In this document: positions 20,990 to 31,005 of the stretch, one piece after another
Layout of the letters: each line of letters opens with the position of its first letter
How positions within the stretch are numbered: the stretch's first letter is position 1
From: Coenobita brevimanus
Lineage: Eukaryota > Arthropoda > Malacostraca > Decapoda > Coenobitidae
Reading direction: 5' to 3'
DNA: 64,000 bases
NCBI GenBank assembly: GCA_032717465.1
Contig: CM064713.1
Location: forward strand, 6,061,001-6,125,000
The notes under the pieces: generated by a model
What the model was told of the DNA's origin: nothing
What the model saw: only the letters and a program-made list of their open reading frames with translations
Database searches by the model: none
Translations under genes and position numbers: made by a program

Positions 20990-21379
20990 TATATATACTG
21001 TATATATATATATATATATAGTATATGCATATATATACAGTACCCTCGCGTCCAGCACGGTAATACTGTCATGCATGGGTCACGTGTTGGACTAAAAACG
21101 TGTTGGACTAACAATAGAGCTTATGGGGAAAAATGAATTATGTCAGCAACCCTCGGAAAAGTCACCCTAAATACCTACCATATACCTATACATATATTGG
21201 TACTATTGTAATTATAATAAATGGTACTGTGCTATGAATGATAACGAACCTTTTAGGATAGTGTTGGTGGGCTTGCTGGGAATGGAAGGTGGTATCCAAG
21301 GCTGTAGTTAGTCCTACTGGGTCCCCAGAGAATGGCTGCTGGCGTCACTAGCGGGTAATGGCTGTTGCTCCTCCTCAAC

Positions 21380-21465
21380 CTCCATCATAAATCCTTCAAA
21401 ATCAAACCTCCCTCATAAATCCTTCGAAATCACACTCAGAATCACTATCTTCGTCCACAGCCATG
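21380..21465 (-). pseudogene. Duplicated acidic DFEGFM tail of the transposase
   Basis: The minus strand encodes EDSDSECDFEGFMREV, a stop, then a direct repeat FDFEGFMMEVEEEQQ. The 27-base unit is duplicated. The same DFEGFM tail appears at 19.68 kb. Confidence 0.55.
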
Positions 21466-21846
21466 GAAGGTCCTGCTTCTGCCTGTCCTAGCCCTGTAAT
21501 CCTCGGCAAAGTGCATGCTTCTCACACTGTTGCCAGAGCCCCGTCTCGTGACTGTGGAAAGTGATCGCTGTCGCTGACTCAGTAGAGAATAAGGAGAAGA
21601 AACTTTGTTTATAAACTGGTACGCACGCCGATGAGAAGGGTTTCAAAACGATTGATATTTATTCTAAAATATTAATATGCATTCAGTGTCAGGCTAAATG
21701 TTCAATGCTGTAGTATGATACATCTGTCGAGTCGCCTGGGTTTTGGTCACACTGTTTTCCACGTCGTATGCTCGGCAGGAATCCATCCAGATGAATTCCA
21801 AATGCCCATGGTATCGTCAGCAATTTTACCACGTTACCGTTCCGAT

Positions 21847-22071
21847 TTACCATCGTATCCTCGACAGACCTGGTACGAAGTGCCGTGTGATAGCCTTCGG
21901 CTGCCTGGATCTTAAGTTTTTTATTATGATCACGTTGGCTTCATTCATGTCGTAGGCCTTGGCAATGTCAACTTTCCTCTCCCCTTTCTTCTTCCTCTTG
22001 ATGCTTTCTAGCTTGGTGGCCTGAGGGAGGTGCCGACGCTTCTTGGGGTTCTCAGAAGGCTTCCTAGGCAT
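21847..22071 (-). pseudogene. Pogo-type transposase amino terminus (CENP-B-like HTH)
   Basis: From the internal methionine at 22071 the frame reads MPRKPSENPKKRRHLPQATK, then LESIKRKKKGERKVDIAKAY and DMNEANVIIIKNLRS. The basic leader, LESIKR..KGE, DIAKAYDMNEANV helix-turn-helix and following basic residues follow the CENP-B amino-terminal DNA-binding domain pattern used by pogo/Tigger transposases to bind their TIRs. It runs out after about 75 residues with no catalytic region. Upstream codons back to 22134 are hydrophobic and probably not part of the protein. Confidence 0.7.
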
Positions 22072-22509
22072 CGTGAGCAGGGTAAAATGCAGTAACAAGG
22101 GCAGAAAATGCAGCAAGAAAAAAGCACCTTCCAATGCAATTATGCGACTGAGTGGCTCTGTGGCGGGAGAAATGTAAACAAAACATCCTGTGACATCAGA
22201 AGCGTTTTTAATTGGGCGGCATCACAGTCACATCACGATAGCGGGCGGCGAAGGCTACTTGATCAGAAGTTTTTCACTGGCTATCATCATCATGGGAATG
22301 TCCAGTATGACCTTGTTGGACCGGGGGTGATTGTGCTAGTGTGAACTCTGCGGATTTCGCCCACTTCTCGGAGCTCTGTGCGTGTTATGCTAACACACTC
22401 GTGTTGCAGCAATTAAATCGTATTAAATAATACTAATTAATTGCTCTCCGTGCTGGACCCGAATTGTGCTGGACTAACGCGTGTTGGACACGAAGGTACT
22501 GTATATATA

Positions 22510-23557
22510 TAGTAACCTCTCAACTAACAAGAGTTTAAAAAACGCGTTTTTGTTTTCACACGAGCAAATATTTAAGGAGATATGTTTAACTAACAAGGGT
22601 TTCTCGATTAAATGCGACTTTTCACATACGTGATGGTTTCAAATTAGCCGCGCATGCCTTGGACAGTCCCGAGCTGATATACTGTGTGTGGCAGTTTATG
22701 CATAAATACAATTTTTTACTTGTCTGTTGCTTAAACTGGTTTTGTTTAAACTATAATATTCGAAAATGAAGTTTGGCCCCATTCTGACCAATTTGGCTCA
22801 TTTTCGGACAAAATTTGGCCAAGAAAGTGATGGCAGATCTATATTGTTACAACTTGATGCTGCAGAACAGAAAGAAGAAAACCACTCACACCAAGATAAA
22901 GCAGTTCTTTATGATGAAGACAAAAAACTTAAGGGAGTTATCTTCATCACCAGTAACACGGGAATCAGAGGAAGAGGAAGGACAGCAGAACAAGGAGGGA
23001 CAGCAGAGAGAGGAGGGACAACAAATTTAGGGTGGGGAGCAGCGGGAGGTGGGGTAGCGGGGTGAGGAGAGATAGCAGCAGACGACGAGTGATGCACAGA
23101 TGAAGTGAGGCTGTGTGTTGTTGTTTGTGACCTACTTACTGTAGTGAAAATGTTGCTTTTACTGAAGTGTTTTTATGACCTACTAATGCATTAATAATGT
23201 TGAGGAACTTTCACAGTGCTGTGAATGAAGCAGAATTGAAAGAAAATCCACTTTAAAAATGAAAACGGTGTTTATTTGGGGAGAAATAAACAACGCTTTG
23301 GCCCAACTAGGGCTCATGTTTATTTCTCCCCAAATATACTGTTTTTGTTTTTTACATGGATTTTCTTCAAATTAATATTGTTGCTTTTAAGTTTAGAGTA
23401 GCATAACTCCCCAAATGGGCAAACTTTCCCAGAGTCCAGGAACATAACCTCCAATATTACCACTGTTTCTTATGGGAAAACTATGTTTAAAAATCGCGTT
23501 TTTAACTAATGCGACCTCTCTAGGAACCTAACCCTCAGGTTACTTGAGAGGTTACTG
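22510..23557 (+). mobile_element. Tigger/pogo-like MITE
   Basis: The left end reads (C>T)AGTAACCTCTCAACTAAC and the right end GTTACTTGAGAGGTTACTG, TA-flanked in (AT)n. Subterminal sequences also pair (AACGCGTTTTT near the left, AAAAATCGCGTTTTTAAC near the right). The interior has a Gly/Arg-rich low-complexity frame that I do not regard as coding. Confidence 0.8.
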
Positions 23558-23901
23558 TATATATATATATATATATAATACGTGTACAGTAATTCCTCCA
23601 ATAACCAAGGTAACAGAGCCAAAGACATGTCCGGAAATTGGGTTTGTCCGGGAACTGGGAAAATGTCTCATGGACAGGTACTTATGGACCCTACCCCAGC
23701 CTAACTTACAAAACCACCTACATAACTCCCCACCGGACATGCATAGCATGTAGTTTTAAGACCCTATTCACACAAATAAGAGACAGAAGGCATGAAATAA
23801 ATGAAAAGGAACCAGAGAATTAGGAATTAGAAGTGAGTATGGAAAATATTTGGCAGTGTTCAGGGTACTTACAACACGTCTGTGGCCGTTAAGAAGATTA
23901 A

Positions 23902-24581
23902 CCCGCGCCGTCCCGCCGACGTGAATTAACGCGGCAACATTGCAAGGTCCCTAATTTGCACAATTTTTAATTTTCGCGAGGATTTCGCGAGTGATTTTTG
24001 GCATGTATACACGGGACACCTTCCTCTATTCCTCTACAAGATGCCAAGCAGGAACAATGCCTTACACCCCATAATCTCTCCCCCCCCCCTGCACGCCATT
24101 GTCTCGGCAATTCACCTGTTACCAGTGACCTGGCCAATAAAGACGTTCAGGGCCAGAGTGATTCCTCGATGACAATGTGAAGGACAATGTTTACATAGCA
24201 AGAAACAGTCAGAAATGATGATCAGGTAATGTGGGAAAAAAAAAGGTCATGAATGGTGATGAGTTAGTGAGTGAAACAATGCTTATAATGCCTATATTAC
24301 TGTTTGAAAACCAATATACTCTTGTACTACATATAAATTCGTACCAAGTAAATAAATAAATACTATTTATGAGTGGATAAAATAGTTACCCTCCCATAGA
24401 ATTCATTTTCTTTGGTGCCAGCCTGTTAGAAACCCCAGTCAGGTAAGGAAGTACTTGTACCTCAATCGCGTATTTTAAACCTCAGGTGAGCGATTTCTCT
24501 ATGAATTTTCGATGTTTCTCACCAAAAGCGGATGTTTGGGCCAAAAAAAAAAAAGGTCCAAAAACTTCGGGATGGGGCGGG
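23902..24581. mobile_element. piggyBac-type MITE 1 (TTAA duplication)
   Basis: Flanked by TTAA at 23898-23901 and 24582-24585. The termini CCCGCGCCGTCCCG and CGGGATGGGGCGGG are inverted with two mismatches. T3 shows no such insert at the corresponding site (near 52103). At 680 bp it has no transposase. The TTAA target and CCC/GGG ends are characteristic of piggyBac. Confidence 0.8.
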
Positions 24582-24760
24582 TTAACCGCCTCCTCTAAGG
24601 CTCTGGCAGTGGTGAAAATGCTCTTGAAGCACGTACAGTAATCCAGGGTTGTGCTGCACTTAATCCTTTGCACTGTGACTTATAACTGTTTAACACTGCA
24701 CATTCTGTTCTTACTTGTGCCACACCAGTTGCAACACAACAGTTTGCACTCTGCACTTAA

Positions 24761-25781
24761 CCCTTTAACCGCGGGCATTGTTTTGCCCAGACTGTCCTCT
24801 CCCGCGGGGGTTTCGACCAAAATGTAAACAAACTTTAAACCTTTATAACTCTGCACAGAATAAATCTACAGCGAAAAATAAGGTACCATTAGAAAGTACT
24901 AACCTTCGGCTTTGCAATGATGTAGGTTTCATGATTTCGTTGACTATCACTGGATGGGCAGTGCCATTAGAAGTGAGCGATCTAAAATCACTATTTTTCG
25001 CTCACACAGCATTACCTTCGCTCATACACCATTACCAAATGCCAACCTCATTCTGATAATAATACTATAAACATATATGAACACTGCACATATAAACACC
25101 CACTCTGTGTTCACTGAGGCAGGTAAAAGGCACTGTAATTACCCGCACTTCACTGCCACATCAGCGGTGTTGTAATCACTATTTTTCGCTCACACACCAT
25201 TACCAAATGCCAACCTCATTCTGATAATAATACTATAAACATATATGAACACTGCACATACGATAAACACCCACTCTGTGTTCACTGAGGCAGGTAAAAG
25301 GCACTGTAATTGCCCGCACTTCACTGCCATATCAGCGGTGTTGTAATCACTATTTTTCGCTCACACACCATTACCAAATGCCAACCTCATTCTGATAATA
25401 ATACTATAAACATATATGAACACTGCACATACGATAAACACCCACTCTGTGTTCACTGAGGCAGGTAAAAGGCACTGTAATTGCCTGCACTTCACTTCCA
25501 CATCAGCAGTGTTGTCACTCACACAGCTGGACAGATACTGATGCGTGTTTGGTCCGGGGTGGGGTGGGGGGCCCAGGGGGTGGGAGGTGGGGCCCCAGGG
25601 GGGGAGGAGGAAGGTGGGGGTCGGCTGGAGTGAAAGAACTTAATAGCCACTCTCCCGTGAAACAATTTGCGCACGGAAAAACGCGAGGTATTCAAAATAT
25701 TCACAAACATTCGAGAATGACACCCGCGGTTTGGTCCAGTTTTTGCAATGTCATTCTGGAATGACACCCGCGGTTAAAGGG
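24761..25781. mobile_element. piggyBac-type MITE 2 (TTAA duplication)
   Basis: Flanked by TTAA (24757-24760 and 25782-25785), with ends CCCTTTAACCGCGGG and CCCGCGGTTAAAGGG that are exact inverses. T3 has an uninterrupted paralogous site (CCACAGATAATCCTTTGCAC, near 52262). The element contains three units of a 171-bp tandem repeat and a G-rich tract (25556-25620), but no transposase. Confidence 0.88.
24986..25515 (+). repeat. 171-bp tandem repeat, three units
   Basis: AATCACTATTTTTCGCTC starts units at 24986, 25174 and 25345. The first unit carries an extra 17 bases. Units two and three are almost identical, implying recent duplication. No spacer-repeat structure, so not CRISPR. Confidence 0.92.
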
Positions 25782-26193
25782 TTAATCCTGCCCACTCTGA
25801 ATTCTAATTTCTTAACACTGCACAACACTGTATTTTCCCATGTGGTCTAGTGGCGAGGTACTGCAGTTTAGCCACTGTTTATTCACAATAACGAGAACAT
25901 ATGGCAGCCACTGCGACGAGCATCTAGTCACAACGCTAGTTGGGAAGGACCTGGGAAGGACCTGGGAAGGGGAGGAAGCAGGGGGCTGCTCTACTACGTG
26001 CCAAAACACAGCTGTTCGGCGCTGCATGCCAAGTTCAAAGTACGGTTGAAAAAATGTCTGATTTTTTTTTTTTTTTTTTTGGGTGGGTGGGTGGGAGGGG
26101 GGGGGTGTCGCGATAAGGCCCAGGCCTAAAATGTCCAGGATTTAGGGTGTTCGGGAATTGGGCATCCAGGTATTACAGGGATTACTGTATATA

Positions 26194-26243
26194 AACACAC
26201 ACACACAAACACATACACACACACACACACACATACACACACA
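26194..26243. repeat. (CA)n microsatellite
   Basis: ACACACACAAACACATACACAC run between the right end of T2 and the start of CR1-A copy A1. Confidence 0.95.
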
Positions 26244-26312
26244 ACTGTAAAGAGGTGAACTGGGAGGAATGGTACTCGGGAGGCGGCCAGGATTCGTGGG
26301 GCACTATGTTCT

Positions 26313-27473
26313 ATCTATCCATCTATTGCCAGACGCCTATATCCCGTTTGGGGTGGCCACAAACAAATCGCCTTCAAGTCGCCCTGTCCCCCGCCATTTC
26401 ACTGCCCTGCTCCCAACTCTCACCCCTCTCTCTCATATACCTCTCCACCCCATCCCTCCATCTCATCCTCGGCCTCCTCCTCCCTCTTCCCCCCTCCACC
26501 TCACTCACATACACTCTCTTCGTCAGTCTTTCACCCTCCATCCTCTCCACATGGCCAAACCACCTCAGTGTGTTCCTCATAACGCTTCCTATCACATCCA
26601 CATCCATACCACAACGCTCCTTTATATCCTCATTCGTCAACCTGTCTCTCCGTGACTCCACAGGCTCCTCTTAAATAACTCATTTCCACTGCTCTCACTC
26701 TTGACTTGTGTCCTTCCAACAACGTCCAAGCTTCACTTCCGTACGTTAGAGTTGGTATCACAATACTGTCATGTAGTAACTTTTTCACTTCCATGCTCAG
26801 TTCCTTGTTTCTTATCACTGCTTTCAAAGAACCAGCAACCTTTCTTCCCTGCTGTATCCTTTCAAGCACTTCACCCTCCAAACCTCTATCCTTACTCATC
26901 ACACTACCCAAGTACTTAAACGTACTCATATTTTTCAATTCCTCACCATCCAACCTCGCTGTACATTCACTGACTTCACCTCTCTCAGAGACCATCACTT
27001 TACTCTTCCCTACATTCACCTTTAGATTCCGTTTCTTTCACACTCTCCTAAACTCATCCACCAAGCCTTGCAGCTCCCCTTCGTCTTCACTCAACAACAC
27101 AGTATCATCTGCAAACAACAGTACAAGGAGTTGCCAAACACTATCCTCACTCACCAGGGCCACTCCAACATCCACTACCCTATCTTGTAACTCTTTTATT
27201 ACCCCATCCACATACAGATTGAACAACCATGGAGACATGACACATCCCTGTTTCAACCCAACTTTCAAAGAGAAAAATTCACTTAGTTAACCATCCACAT
27301 GCACTGCAGCCTTTGCACCATCGAACATACTCTTCACAGCATTCAACAACTTCCCATCTACTCCATATATTCTTAACACTTTCCACAATCCTTGTCTATC
27401 CACCCTGTCATATGCTTTCTCCAAATCCATGAAAGCTGCATACAACTTCTTTCCCTTCTCTAGAAACTTTTCC
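26313..27473 (-). pseudogene. RTE-A LINE copy R4, nested in CR1-A1
   Basis: On the minus strand it begins within RT motif A (FMDLEKAYDRVDRQGLW, 27475-27287) and continues with VGLKQGCVMSPWLFNLYVDG, LLFADDTVLLSEDEGELQG (27268-27038), FKYLGSVMSKDRG, LTYGSEAWTLLEGHKSR and LRWFGHVERMEGERLTKRVY. It ends at the conserved 3' terminus and ATAG-type tail (26313-26330). Several stops are present. The uninterrupted CR1-A2 locus shows where it inserted. Confidence 0.9.
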
Positions 27474-27486
27474 ATTAAATATAATA

Positions 27487-28497
27487 ATGAAAAGTGTGAC
27501 GACGCAATGGGTCAAAGAAGAGACACGGTTTCGAGGTGAGGACACACCAGCAAGGTTAGATTTACTGTTCACCAAAGAACCCGATGTAATAGAATCATTG
27601 AAATATCTCTGTCCTTTAGGAAAAAGTGATCATGTGGTTAATGAGTTCCAGATGTTATTAGGGAACGTCAAGCCAAGAGACGAGCTTCATAGACAGGGAA
27701 GATACAACTTTGGGAAGGCAAATTTTACAGGAATGAGAAACTTTTTTGAAAATGCGGATTGGAGAAAATTCAGAGAAACAAAAGAGATACAGAGGAAGTG
27801 GGATATCTTTCTAGACCTCTATAATTTGGGAGTGGAAAAATTTGTACCAAGAGTAAGAGGGAAAGAAAACAGGAAAAAGGAGTGGTTTAACAGAAGGTGT
27901 ATGATAGCAAAAAAAGAGAGAGATAAGGCATGGAACACTTGGAGAAAGAGAGGTAACAACAGAACAAAGGAAGAATATAAAAGAACAAGAAATGAATACA
28001 CAAGAATACGTAGAGAAGAAGAAAGGTATTTTGAAAAAGGTATAATAGACAAATGCAAGGATGAACCCAAACTGTTTTATAGATTTGTTAATGGCAAACT
28101 GAAACAAAAGAAAGGAATCACCAAATTGAAAGTAGAAGGAGAGGTCTTTAAGGATGCGGCAATGCAAGCAGAAATAATGAACAAATGTTTCCAGTCAGTT
28201 TTCAATAAAGAAAAGGAGCTTGTGGAAAGGGAGGGAGTGATAAGAAATGTTCCGGTGATAAAAGATATAAAAGTGGAGATACAGGAAGTGTATAAATTAC
28301 TGGAAACTCAAGATGTAAGGAAAGCCCCAGGACCTGATGGAATTTCTAATTGGGTGCTGAAGGAATGCAGAGAACAACTGGCGGATAAAATTCACAGTTT
28401 AATCGTATGCTCACTGGAAGAGGGAAAGTGCCACAAAAATGGAAGAGGGCAAATGTGGTACCAATTTACAAGGGAGGAAACAGGGAAGAACCACTGA
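27487..28497 (+). pseudogene. CR1-A1 endonuclease end, linker and RT amino terminus
   Basis: A 336-codon frame. It contains the APE terminus with LGKSDHVVNEF (the SDH catalytic motif), a long charged linker (VRGKENRKKEWFNRRCMIAK onward) and the first RT block ETQDVRKAPGPDGISNWVL. It ends prematurely because of a one-base loss near 28430 (GKCHKNGRGQM instead of GKVPQEWKRANV, as read in A2). Confidence 0.88.
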
Positions 28498-29671
28498 ATT
28501 ATAGACCAGTGTCTCTAACCAGCATGGTCGCAAAATTGTGTGAGAGAATCCTGAAAGACAGATGGATAAAATATCTGGAAGAGATGAATATTTTGGCTGA
28601 ATGTCAGTTTGGATTCAGAAGTGGAAGGTCATGTGTTTCTAACTTGTTGAGCTTTTACTCAAGAGCGATTGACGTGGTACAGGAGAGAGACGGTCGGGTG
28701 GATTGTGTGTACAGTACTTAGACTTAGAGAAGGCCTTTAACAAGGTACCTCATAAGAGATTAATGTGGAAACTAGAATATATAGGAGGACTGAAGGGGAA
28801 ACTTCTGGAATGGATGAGAGACTTTTTGAGAGACAGACAAATGAGGACAGCAATAAAGGATAGGATGTCTGGATGGAGGGAAGTAACAAGTGGAGTCCCT
28901 CAAGGCTCGGTGTTGGCGCCAGTAATGCTCCTGATTTACGTAAATGATATGGTAGATGGAGTGAACAGTTATGCAAGTCTGTTTGCTGATGATGTAAAGA
29001 TCTTGAGGAAGGTAGAGGTCGAGGAGGATTGTAAAACACTGCAGGAGGATTTGGATAGGATACACAATTGGAGCCGGACGTGGGAAATGAAATTTAACGT
29101 AAAGAAATGTAAAATATTGGATATGGGTAAAAGTACCAGGAGGCCATCACTGAATTATTTGTTGGGTACTGAATTAATCACAAAAAGGAGAGAAGAGAAA
29201 GATTTGGGAGTGCTGGTCCAAGATAGTTTGTCACCAGAAAAGCACATTAACAAGATAGTTGGAGAGACTTATAAACTCTTGACTAACATAAGAGTAGCAT
29301 TTCATTATATGGATGAAGAGATGATGAAAAAATTGATAGTGGCCATGATCCGCCCCAGAGTAGAATATGCAGCGTTAATGTGGTCCCCACACAAAAAGAA
29401 AGATATAAACAAGATTGACAGAATACAAAGAACAGCAACCAAGATGGTCCCCAGTCTGACAGACCTGTCATACAGAGAGAGGCTGGAAAAACTGGATTTA
29501 CCTTCCTTAGGGGAAAGGAGAAAAAGGGGAGACATGATTCCAGTGTTCAGGACCATGGTGGGAGTAGATAAAATTGACAAAGAAGATCTGTTTGTATGGG
29601 ATAAGAGAGCAACAAGAGAACACGGAATGAAATTGAAAGTCAAGCTGCGTGAAGGATATCAAGAAATATAG
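28407..29671 (+). pseudogene. CR1-A1 reverse transcriptase
   Basis: Two overlapping frames (28407-28721 and 28703-29671) carry PQKWKRANVVPIYKGGNREE, NYRPVSLTSMVAKLCERIL, FGFRSGRSCVSNLLSFYSRA, then DLEKAFNKVPHKRLMWKLEY (motif A), TSGVPQGSVLAPVMLLIYVN (motif B) and SYASLFADDVKIL (motif C). The carboxy-terminal domain has MKFNVKKCKILDMGKSTRRP, KDLGVLVQDSLSPEKHI and IRPRVEYAALMWSPHKK. The break near 28705 is a 4-base insertion after GTGTGTA. Catalytic residues are intact. Confidence 0.9.
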
Positions 29672-30189
29672 CTTTCCTTACAGAAGTATAGACTTATGGA
29701 ATAGCCTGGACAAAGAGATCGTCCAGTCTAAAAACTTAAACGAGTTTAAAGCTAAATTTGACTTACTGAGAAACAGCGATGGAAACCCACGAGCATAGTA
29801 CATTCCGTGTATATCACAATCAGGTATATTAGGTAAATACTTAAATATTTGGAACGACTTAGAAAAAGAGGTGGTGCATGAGAAAAACATTCATGTGTGT
29901 AAAGGTAGACTTGATAAATGTGGATATGGAGACAGGACAACACAAGCATCGCTCAATTCCTGTATACTACAAATAGGTAAATACAGGTCGCCGACAGAGA
30001 CTAAGCTCTTCCTGGATTGTGGAGAAATAATAGCTGAATCAGCAACGAAAGGGAAACCAGCCTATTTGTCATTATGTAAATGAGTGCTTGAGTGGTGGTC
30101 CCATCAGACAGTAGTTAAGGAAAACCACGGTTTCGGTCATAAAAAGAACAAGACATAATGGAAATAGAAAGTCTCCATGTGGTTGAATC

Positions 30190-31005
30190 ATGGCAGAAAA
30201 GGACGGTGCTTTGTTTACGGATGGCGGGAGAGGATTTGAGGGCTTCACTGAAGAGGATGTGGGAAATGGAAGTATTAAGTTGAACCAAACAAGAGTAACA
30301 GTAAAGAAAACAGTGGAATGTCCAGGAGATAGAAAAAGTATGGACAGTAATTAAAGAGTTAAAGGAACGGGCCATAGAGCAGGAAAATGAGATCACAATT
30401 CTACGGAATAAACTGGAAAAAATTTGTACACGCAGTGACGAACAAGAAAGAGAAGTTATAGAATTAAAAGCAAGCAATGAATCTGCCTCTTATGAAATAA
30501 AACAGCTTAAGAGGGAGAATAAGAGAGTGGAAGAAGAAAGGGACAGGATGAAAAGCAAACTAGATAAGTATGAATCCAAATCAAGAATACAGGGTGAGCA
30601 CATTAAAGAAATCATGGAGCAACATAAGGGGTGGAAGAAAATTCAGGAAGAAGGAAATGTTAATATGAAAGAGATTATAGAACAACAAAGCAAGGAAATG
30701 GTAGAGAAGGAAGGCGTTAGGGTACTGAGAAGCAGAGAATCTTTAGTTAGGGATGTAGCAGATAAGAAAAAATGTGTAATAATTTCAGGAGTTAAAGAAA
30801 AGCGTATGACAATATGATCTGCAAGAGAAAGAGAAGAACTGAATAAGGTTAAAGAAATAATATCAGCAGTCATGGAGGAAAACAATGAAGCCCAAGAAGA
30901 GATTGAAGAGGTGTTTAGGTTAGGAAAGTACGAGGAAGGAGGGGCAAGACCACTGAAGGTAAAGTGTAAGTCCTAGGCAACAGTACACAAGATTATCAGT
31001 AGAAC
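30190..31005 (+). pseudogene. ORF1-like coiled-coil region of CR1-A2
   Basis: The region begins MAEKDGALFTDGGRGFEGFT at 30190, then after a frameshift near 30320 gives long heptad-rich stretches (LKERAIEQENEITILRNKLE, KQLKRENKRVEEERDRMKSK). Next is VADKKKCVIISGVKEKRM, similar to the start of the RRM-like domain of LINE ORF1 proteins. EEVFRLGKYEEGGARPLKVK and KNVW follow. ORF1 proteins bind element RNA. The frame runs on toward the endonuclease without a conserved stop, so ORF1 and APE-RT may be one polyprotein. In-frame stops at 30815 and near 30974 are lesions. Confidence 0.7.

Larger units (their letters stand above)
21038..22501 (-). mobile_element. Pogo/Tigger element with decayed transposase
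   Basis: The TIR ends are CAGTACCCTCGCGTCC and GGACACGAAGGTACTG, with TA at 21036-21037 and 22502-22503 and (AT)n on both sides. Inside, on the minus strand, lie a CENP-B-type helix-turn-helix remnant (22071-21847) and an acidic carboxy-terminal tail (21465-21380), about 0.4 kb apart. The catalytic DDE domain is deleted. This links the MITE cluster to pogo-group transposases from sequence alone. Confidence 0.82.
23587..26187 (+). mobile_element. Tigger/pogo-like element T2, holding two piggyBac-type MITEs
   Basis: Starts CAGTAATTCCTCCAATAACC after TA and ends ACAGGGATTACTG before TA. Its own sequence is the parts outside 23902-24581 and 24761-25781; joined, those parts parallel T3 (51218-53029) and the inverse of T1. 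Shared words include TGAAAATGCTCTTGAAGCAC and TTTGCACTGTGA.TTATAAC. A T(21) run and a G-rich stretch lie near the right end (26059-26106). Confidence 0.85.
26245..29978 (+). mobile_element. CR1-like LINE family A, copy A1 (interrupted)
   Basis: 5'-truncated inside the endonuclease: 26245-26312 matches A2 at 31673-31738. It is then split by RTE-A copy R4, resumes at 27474 and continues through RT to the 3' end near 29978, where AGGTAAATAC repeats occur. A full-length copy (A2) begins immediately afterwards. The RT resembles the CR1/L2 group of the Jockey superfamily. The lack of poly(A) and the short 3' direct repeats fit CR1. RT frames at 28407 and 28703 are broken by small indels only. Confidence 0.88.

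Noticed and set aside
22766..23065. 99-codon frame ending in Gly/Arg repeats
   Set aside because: Lies inside a TIR-bounded MITE; the carboxy half is a decayed GGAGGGACAGCAGA-type tandem repeat. No family resemblance.
24986..25515. CRISPR-like array
   Set aside because: Head-to-tail 171-bp units with no unique spacers, in a eukaryotic MITE.
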